Shown here in pieces: positions 59,237-64,000 of a stretch of DNA of 64,000 bases. The stretch comes from Methylobacterium oxalidis. Its GTDB lineage: Bacteria > Pseudomonadota > Alphaproteobacteria > Rhizobiales > Beijerinckiaceae. The stretch covers positions 56,695-120,694 of the forward strand of contig NZ_BJZU01000017.1 in assembly GCF_007992195.1 (NCBI RefSeq), written 5' to 3'. The notes under the pieces were generated by a model. It ran no database searches and was not told the DNA's origin. It was given only the letters and a program-made list of their open reading frames with translations. Position 1 is the first letter of the stretch; every line of letters begins with the position of its first letter. A program made the translations under genes and the position numbers.

Positions 59237-59619
59237 GCGCCGCCCCTCACGGCCGCCATCAGCATCCGGTGGAAGGACTTCACGACGCCGGTGTCGAGAT
59301 TGTGCTCGCGGGAGACGTCGCTCGCCTTGAGCATCTCCTGCTCCAGGCTGACGGAGCTCGAGGTCTCCAGCACGTCCCAGCCGTCGCGGGCCTCGGTGGT
59401 GCGCACGGGAACGCGCACGCCCTCTCCTTCGAGATGCGCGCTCGCGGTGGCCGCCATCTCCAGGCCCGTCCGCGCGAGCACCTGCGCGAACGGCATCACG
59501 TCGCGGGCCCGGTAATCGGGCGTGTTCGCGTTGGCGACGTTGCCGGCGATGGTCGCCTGCCGCACCCCCAGGTAGCGGGCGTGCTGCGAGGCGAGGTCGA
59601 ACAGGTACACTCCCGTCAC
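59233..59619 (-). CDS. flgB: flagellar proximal rod protein FlgB
   Basis: 128 residues. The N-terminal rod motif [20 protein letters not shown] is typical, and the C-terminal [22 protein letters not shown] ends the rod-protein pattern. It is the first gene of the long minus-strand rod/ring block and is divergent from the heparinase-like gene, with about 160 bp between the starts. Confidence 0.95.
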   Translation of the reverse strand: MTGVYLFDLASQHARYLGVRQATIAGNVANANTPDYRARDVMPFAQVLARTGLEMAATASAHLEGEGVRVPVRTTEARDGWDVLETSSSVSLEQEMLKASDVSREHNLDTGVVKSFHRMLMAAVRGGA

Positions 59620-59782
59620 GCGAACGCCTCCCCACCGGGCCGCCCACCGCGGGCCATCCCATGGGGACGGGTCTACGGGCGCAATCTTGCCCGAGGCTGG
59701 CGCTGCCTTGACAGAGGCCGGAGGCCGCCCTCACTGCCCCGCGCGGACTCCGCACCTGCCGTCCCCTCCGCGCCGTGAGCCC

Positions 59783-62440
59783 ATGCATCCGGAAGAGCCG
59801 CCTGCCGCGACGGATCTGCTGCCGGTGTCGTTCCGCCACGCCGGCGGCGCGGCGCCCGGCCCCGGCGCGGGCGAGCACCTGATCGCGGCCAGGAACCGCT
59901 GGTCGCGGGCGGTGCTCGACTTCGAGGGGGTCGCTTCGGAGGCGTGGTGCAGCCTGGAGGCGCGGATCGCCTGGGATGCCGAGGAGGAGGCGGGCCACGC
60001 CCTCGACTTCGCCCTCGTCGGGTTCGACTTCCTGGCCGCGGACGGATCGGGCCTCGACCTCGACCACGTGCCGGGCCTCGCGCGCAGCCTCCTCGACCCG
60101 CACAGCGCCTGGATCCCCGGGCCGGCCTACCAGCCGGCCGGCAGCGCGCGCACCCGCACGGCGGCCCTGCGCATCGCCTTCCGGGTCCCGGCGCCCGCCT
60201 GCCATCTCGCCGTCACCGTCCGCTCGTGGCGCAACACGCATCCGTTCACGATCGTCGACGCGCGGCTGCGGCAGGCGCCGGACCGGGACGACGCGCCCGG
60301 GACGCGCCCGCGCCGCCTCGGACCCGAGGCCGAGCCGCTGCGCCTCGACCTGGTGCCGGGCGCCGGCCTCGTCCTGCGCGGGCAGATCTACGCCGCGCGC
60401 CCCGACGAGCACGCAGCCCGCGCCCGGATCGCGTACGCCGACGCGGAGGGCGCATCGATCGCGCCGCCCTACCCGGACACGGTCTCGGTGCCGGGCTTCG
60501 GCGCGGTCATCAACCTCGGAGCCCACCAGCAGACCCGGCGCTTCACCCTGAACCTGAAGCCGCCGCCGGGCGCGGCCTCGGTCACGGTCGCGTTCGAGCG
60601 CTGGGAGGATGCCGACGCCCGGGACGCGGTGGACCTCCTCGCCGCGCCCGAGATCGCGCTCGAGGACGATCTCCGCCTGGAGAGCCTGTGCGGGGACGAC
60701 GTCCTCGACGCGCCGGGCTTCCTCGAACGGCTCGGGGCGGCGCTCGGCCTGCCGCCGGGCGCCCGAGCTGCCTGGGTCCCCGATCAGGCGGAGGCCGCGG
60801 CGGCCCCGCGCGCCCTTCTCGCCCTGCGCACCCTGCAGGGCCTCGCGCGGCCTGTCCCGATCCCGGAGGACGGCGCCCTCGCCCTGCGCCTCGCGGGCAA
60901 GCCGGACTGGCCCTTGCCGGCGGCGCCCGAGTGGCGGGAGGACCCGTTCCGCTCCGTGGCCTGGCGCCTCGAATACCAGTCGCTGGCCTGGCTCGCCGGG
61001 CTGCGCCCCCCAGCGGAGGCAGCCGGAACCGCGGGACGGGATCTCGCGATCCGCCTCGCGGTGGGATGGTCGCGGGCCAATCCCTGGGGCCAGCCGGCCG
61101 ACCCCTTGAGCCTGCACCCGGAGGCGCTCGCGACGCGCGCCGACGCGCTGACGGACCTTCTCGCGGCCCCCCTCGAGGCCGAGGCGGCGGACGTCCTCGT
61201 CGGCGAGATCGTCCGGCATGGGTTCGCCCTCGCGGAGATCGTCGGGCAGGGCACCCTCAGCCACTCGCTGCTGCAGGTTCGGGCGGCTGCCGCCCTCACG
61301 GGCATCGCCCGGGCGCTGCCGCGCCTGCCGCTGGCGTCCTACTGGGACAGCCTGGCCCGGACGGCCCTCGCCGGGAGCTTCCCCGCGGCCCTGTCCGAGC
61401 CCGCGCTCCACCGCCGCCTCGAAGTCCTGACCCTCGGCCGCGCGCTCGCCGCCGCCCTCGACGGGGCGGCGCCCGGGCCGGAGATCGCCGGGCGGGTCGC
61501 GGCGGCGCTGCCCGCCCTCTCCGCCCTCCTCGATCCCACAGGCCGCCTGCCGCCCTTCGGCGACAGCCCCGCCGGGATCGATCACGGCGCCTGGCTCGCC
61601 CGCCTCTCGGCCGGGCAGGCCCTCGTCGCCCGCCTCGACGCCGTCCCCGCGCCGGGCCCGGCGATCGATGCCGAAGCCGGCACCCTCGCGGCGCGGGCGG
61701 ACGGTCCGGAGCGGGGCTGGAGCCACTTCGCCTGCACCTTCCCCGGACAATCTCCGCAGGGCCACGCCGATTGCGGCTCCTTCGTCTTCGCCGCGCAGTC
61801 CCGGCGCTGGATCGTCGAGGCGGGGGGCTCTGAGCAGGCCGAGACGGGACCGGCGCGCCACTACCTCCTCTCGGCCCGCGCCCACAACGTGGCGATCCTG
61901 GATGGCGCGGAGCCCGCGGCGGGGCGCGGCCGGCTCCTCGGCTCGCTCGCCCTCGACGGCGGGAGCGCGCACGCCATCGGAACCTCCGTGCACGGCCCGG
62001 ATCTGCGGCACGTGCGAACCTTCGTGCTCCTCGACGACCTCGCGGGCGTCGCGGTGATCGACCGCTTCGCCGGGCGCGGACCCCTGGCCTTCGCGGGCCG
62101 CGCGCACCTCGCCCCGGACGCGGTGCTGGCCCTGTCCGATCCCCGGCGGGTGCTGGCGCAGGCGGAGGGACGGCGCCTCGCTCTCGTGCCGCTCGCGCTC
62201 GACGGCGCGGCGGCCGGCGTCGAGATCCTGTGCGGCCGGGACGGCCGGCCCGGCACGATGGAGGGCTTCCTCGCCCGCGGCGGCGGGGGTCTGCGGCCGG
62301 GAAACGTGCTGCGCTACGCGTTCACGGGACGGGACAGCGTCTGCGGCGGCCTCCTGATCGTCGTGGAGAACGGCGCGGAAGAGCGCCTGAACCGGCTCCT
62401 CGCGGGGGAGACACTGATGCGATTTCTCGCCGGGGCGTGA
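59783..62440 (+). CDS. heparinase II/III-family protein (large, no signal peptide)
   Basis: 885 residues. The C-terminal 250 residues show the heparinase II/III C-terminal pattern: [11 protein letters not shown] near 658, [12 protein letters not shown], and [12 protein letters not shown], typical of polysaccharide lyases. The middle (about 300-640) is alpha-helical, like the alpha/alpha toroid. The N-terminal 250 residues are beta-rich and unrecognised. No signal peptide is visible, so it acts in the cytoplasm or is exported otherwise. The ATG at 59783 is the first plausible start. It lies alone between two flagellar blocks, divergent from flgB, and may act on a glycan linked to motility or to the exopolysaccharide. 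Confidence 0.72.
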   Translation: MHPEEPPAATDLLPVSFRHAGGAAPGPGAGEHLIAARNRWSRAVLDFEGVASEAWCSLEARIAWDAEEEAGHALDFALVGFDFLAADGSGLDLDHVPGLARSLLDPHSAWIPGPAYQPAGSARTRTAALRIAFRVPAPACHLAVTVRSWRNTHPFTIVDARLRQAPDRDDAPGTRPRRLGPEAEPLRLDLVPGAGLVLRGQIYAARPDEHAARARIAYADAEGASIAPPYPDTVSVPGFGAVINLGAHQQTRRFTLNLKPPPGAASVTVAFERWEDADARDAVDLLAAPEIALEDDLRLESLCGDDVLDAPGFLERLGAALGLPPGARAAWVPDQAEAAAAPRALLALRTLQGLARPVPIPEDGALALRLAGKPDWPLPAAPEWREDPFRSVAWRLEYQSLAWLAGLRPPAEAAGTAGRDLAIRLAVGWSRANPWGQPADPLSLHPEALATRADALTDLLAAPLEAEAADVLVGEIVRHGFALAEIVGQGTLSHSLLQVRAAAALTGIARALPRLPLASYWDSLARTALAGSFPAALSEPALHRRLEVLTLGRALAAALDGAAPGPEIAGRVAAALPALSALLDPTGRLPPFGDSPAGIDHGAWLARLSAGQALVARLDAVPAPGPAIDAEAGTLAARADGPERGWSHFACTFPGQSPQGHADCGSFVFAAQSRRWIVEAGGSEQAETGPARHYLLSARAHNVAILDGAEPAAGRGRLLGSLALDGGSAHAIGTSVHGPDLRHVRTFVLLDDLAGVAVIDRFAGRGPLAFAGRAHLAPDAVLALSDPRRVLAQAEGRRLALVPLALDGAAAGVEILCGRDGRPGTMEGFLARGGGGLRPGNVLRYAFTGRDSVCGGLLIVVENGAEERLNRLLAGETLMRFLAGA

Positions 62441-62508
62441 GGGCTCGGCGGCCGCCCGGAAGCGCTTCGGGCCCTCTTCAGGGCGAGGGCGACATCACCG
62501 AAGGGACT

Positions 62509-62955
62509 CTACGAGCGCACCTCGCGCTTCGCGACGAAGTTCATCTCGTCCACGAGGACGTCCTTGACCACGTCGGAACCGAGACGCTCGTTGACCCGGG
62601 CGCGGATCTCCGCGAGGCGCCTGTTGATGTTGTACTTGGCGAGCTTTCGGAAATCGATCTCGGGATCGGAGTAGATCTGCCGGAAGGCCTCGTCGACCAC
62701 GAAGGCGTTCGGTGGCACCGGCAGCGTGTGCATCAGCTTCGCGTCCGCCGTGAAGACCAGCACCGTGACCACGTAGCCTTGCACCTTTCCGTCGGCGATC
62801 ATGGGTACGTTGATCGGGGCGAGCTTCTGGTATTGCAGCCCCTCGAGATAGGGCTCGGTCTTCTTCGCGAAGACGCCGCCGCCCCAGGTCACGGCCCCGT
62901 AGCAGGACAGGATCGTGACGGCACAGATCCAGAGGCCGGTGAGCAGCACGCGCAT
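62509..62955 (-). CDS. membrane-anchored flagellar-locus protein of unknown function
   Basis: 148 residues with one N-terminal membrane helix (about 4-24) and a soluble domain (YLEGLQYQKLAPINVPMI, VVTVLVFTADAKL, ending in charged helices NRRLAEIRARVNERLG). The size and FliL-like start with a periplasmic alpha/beta domain suggest a FliL-like stator partner, but similarity to FliL is not evident. It lies 9 nt after the next gene on the same strand. Confidence 0.6.
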   Translation of the reverse strand: MRVLLTGLWICAVTILSCYGAVTWGGGVFAKKTEPYLEGLQYQKLAPINVPMIADGKVQGYVVTVLVFTADAKLMHTLPVPPNAFVVDEAFRQIYSDPEIDFRKLAKYNINRRLAEIRARVNERLGSDVVKDVLVDEMNFVAKREVRS

Positions 62956-62964
62956 GGCGCCGCC

Positions 62965-63294
62965 TCAGCGCCCGATCCGGGCGGTGTAGGTGCCGTCCGA
63001 TTCCGCCTCGCGCTCGGCGGCGGCCACCGTCTCGCCGATCTCCTCGGCCGCGCGCAGGTGCATGGCCACCACCTCCTGGTTGCGGGCGAGCTTGTCGCGC
63101 AGGCGCGCGAGGTGGATCGCCGCCACCGCGTCGAGCATCCCCGGGTCGATGCCGCGGGAGAGCCGGGTGAGTTCGAGCAGGCTCTGGCTCTTCAGCCGGT
63201 TCACGGCCTCGTGGTCGACGGCGCGGCGCGCGAGCAGCGCCTCCGTTTCGGCCTCGATCGTGGCCTCGAGCCGCTTCAGGGAATCGAGCAGCAT
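62965..63294 (-). CDS. small coiled-coil flagellar-locus protein (FlgN-like)
   Basis: 109 residues, all helical and highly charged (LLDSLKRLEATIEAETEALLARR, and LRDKLARNQEVVAMHLRAAEEI), as in the FlgN-type export chaperones that sit next to flgJ-like genes. No signal or membrane helix is present. The FlgN call rests on shape and position. Confidence 0.58.
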   Translation of the reverse strand: MLLDSLKRLEATIEAETEALLARRAVDHEAVNRLKSQSLLELTRLSRGIDPGMLDAVAAIHLARLRDKLARNQEVVAMHLRAAEEIGETVAAAEREAESDGTYTARIGR

Positions 63295-63300
63295 CGCGGG

Positions 63301-63753
63301 TCAGTCCTTCGGCGCGGCGGAGGCGGCGGGAGCCCCGGCGGGGTGGGCCTTGCCGAGCATCTTGGCGATGCCGAGGCCGCCGGCCCGGGCGATCTGCTCG
63401 CCGATCTGCTCGGCGAGCATCGACTTCCAGATGCCGCCCGCATTGCCCTTGCCGAACACCGTCTCGGACTTCTCGGGCATCATCGCCTCGACGAACTGCT
63501 GCAGGACGAGGCCCTCGAACTTCCGGTAGGGGTCCGCCGCGGGGCCGTGCAACGCGCTCTGGTTCTGGAGGCCGGTCAGGGTGCCGCGCGCGTCGAGCGG
63601 CATGTGCAGCGCGGCGCTCGCGGCCCGCACCGCGTCCGTGAAGGCCGCCGGGTCTCCGGGCAGCGCGAGCTTGGCGGCCGCGGCCTCGACCCGCGCTGGC
63701 TCGGCTGCGCGGGCGACGTCGAGGACGATGTCGGAGGGCGGGCTGATGCTCAT
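63301..63753 (-). CDS. rod-binding protein, FlgJ N-terminal-type
   Basis: 150 residues from ATG 63753 (ATG 63759 is an alternative). The C-terminal 75 residues match the rod-binding domain: YRKFEGLVLQQFVEAMMP, then FGKGNAGGIWKSMLAEQIGEQIA. As in other alphaproteobacteria it lacks the muramidase domain; the separate lytic transglycosylase at 46273 could supply that function. Confidence 0.82.
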   Translation of the reverse strand: MSISPPSDIVLDVARAAEPARVEAAAAKLALPGDPAAFTDAVRAASAALHMPLDARGTLTGLQNQSALHGPAADPYRKFEGLVLQQFVEAMMPEKSETVFGKGNAGGIWKSMLAEQIGEQIARAGGLGIAKMLGKAHPAGAPAASAAPKD

Positions 63754-63825
63754 CGGCAAATCCTCGGGCGAATCGTCGGCCGGGTCCCCGCGGGATGCGG
63801 ATCGCGGCCTTGTAGCGGCCCTGGC

Positions 63826-64000
63826 TTACGGGAGGCTTGCGTCGCCGCGGGTCGCGAGGGCGTCGAGCCGGTCGAGGATCTCGCGGCGCTCCGCCTCGCG
63901 CCGGTGCTCCAGGGCGAGCCGCCCGACCTGCGCCCCGGCGCGCCGTTCCGCGAGGCCGGACTCGCGCAGCGCATCCTCTCGCGCCGCGACGAGGCGGCCC
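63826..64000 (-). CDS. partial coiled-coil protein at the right edge (FliJ/FlgN-like)
   Basis: A minus-strand frame running off the window and ending at TAA 63826-63828. The visible 57 residues are a charged helix (AREDALRESGLAERRAG, then RLALEHRREAERREILDRLD). Its place next to rod-binding and FlgN-like genes suggests a flagellar accessory such as FliJ, but the fragment is too short to identify. Confidence 0.5.
   Translation of the reverse strand, partial: GRLVAAREDALRESGLAERRAGAQVGRLALEHRREAERREILDRLDALATRGDASLP

Noticed and set aside
58820..62107. Very long frame that includes flgC at its end
   Set aside because: Only the last 138 codons match FlgC; the upstream part is antisense to the heparinase-like gene and a shadow of flgB.
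1..64000. tRNA, rRNA, CRISPR array, insertion sequence or prophage
   Set aside because: No cloverleaf with the usual conserved arms, no regularly spaced repeats, and no transposase, integrase or phage structural genes were seen.

Overview
The window is very GC-rich, almost fully coding DNA from an alphaproteobacterium. The flagellar genes (ftcR, motB-motC-motE, the fliM-DUF6468-fliN-fliG-flhB order), the NrsF-type anti-sigma/ECF pair, DUF6894 and DUF2934 small proteins, an AHL synthase and a manganese catalase point to the Hyphomicrobiales. A Methylobacterium-like organism is my best inference; no rRNA or marker gene proves it. I see no tRNA, rRNA, CRISPR array, prophage or insertion sequence.

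Layout. (1) About 0-12.8 kb: an exopolysaccharide locus. One plus-strand operon encodes a pyruvyl transferase, a Wzy-like polymerase, a GumC/ExoP-type co-polymerase fused to an ATPase, a methyltransferase and two glycosyltransferases. A convergent secreted GH16 glycanase follows, then an ExoF/Wza-like export protein, a flippase and a GDP-mannose-forming enzyme. It ends at two strong hairpins. (2) 13-31 kb: accessory and regulatory genes. These include a PilZ-like protein, a degenerate NarL-type regulator, a soluble chemoreceptor, a LuxR/LuxI quorum-sensing pair, a LysR/MFS pair, a Crp/Fnr regulator, a membrane adenylate cyclase, another MFS carrier and many small, mostly exported, unrecognised proteins. 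(3) 31-38 kb: a secreted papain-like peptidase, an SDR enzyme, a PspA/YiaA envelope-stress operon behind clear palindromic operators, a manganese catalase and an AraC regulator. (4) 38.5-64 kb: motor and basal-body genes. motA-fliM-fliN-fliG-flhB run on plus; fliK, motC, motB, a fliH-like gene, fliF, fliP, fliL, flgH, motE, flgI, flgA, flgG, fliE, flgC and flgB run on minus. ftcR and an ECF sigma/NrsF operon lie between them, and an 885-residue heparinase-like gene interrupts the locus. The window ends inside a coiled-coil gene.

The genes serve surface and motility lifestyles: polymer synthesis and trimming, quorum sensing, second-messenger signalling and flagellar assembly. The most interesting new points are an exact GTAACC-N16-CGAA promoter that appears to start an autoregulated small-ORF/ECF-sigma/NrsF operon; a shared C-terminal LDRxLD..CxGC motif in two unlinked small exported proteins; a divergent papain-like peptidase; palindromic operators at pspA; and repeated GGAAC-N16-CGTC (EcfG-like) boxes before small unknown genes.
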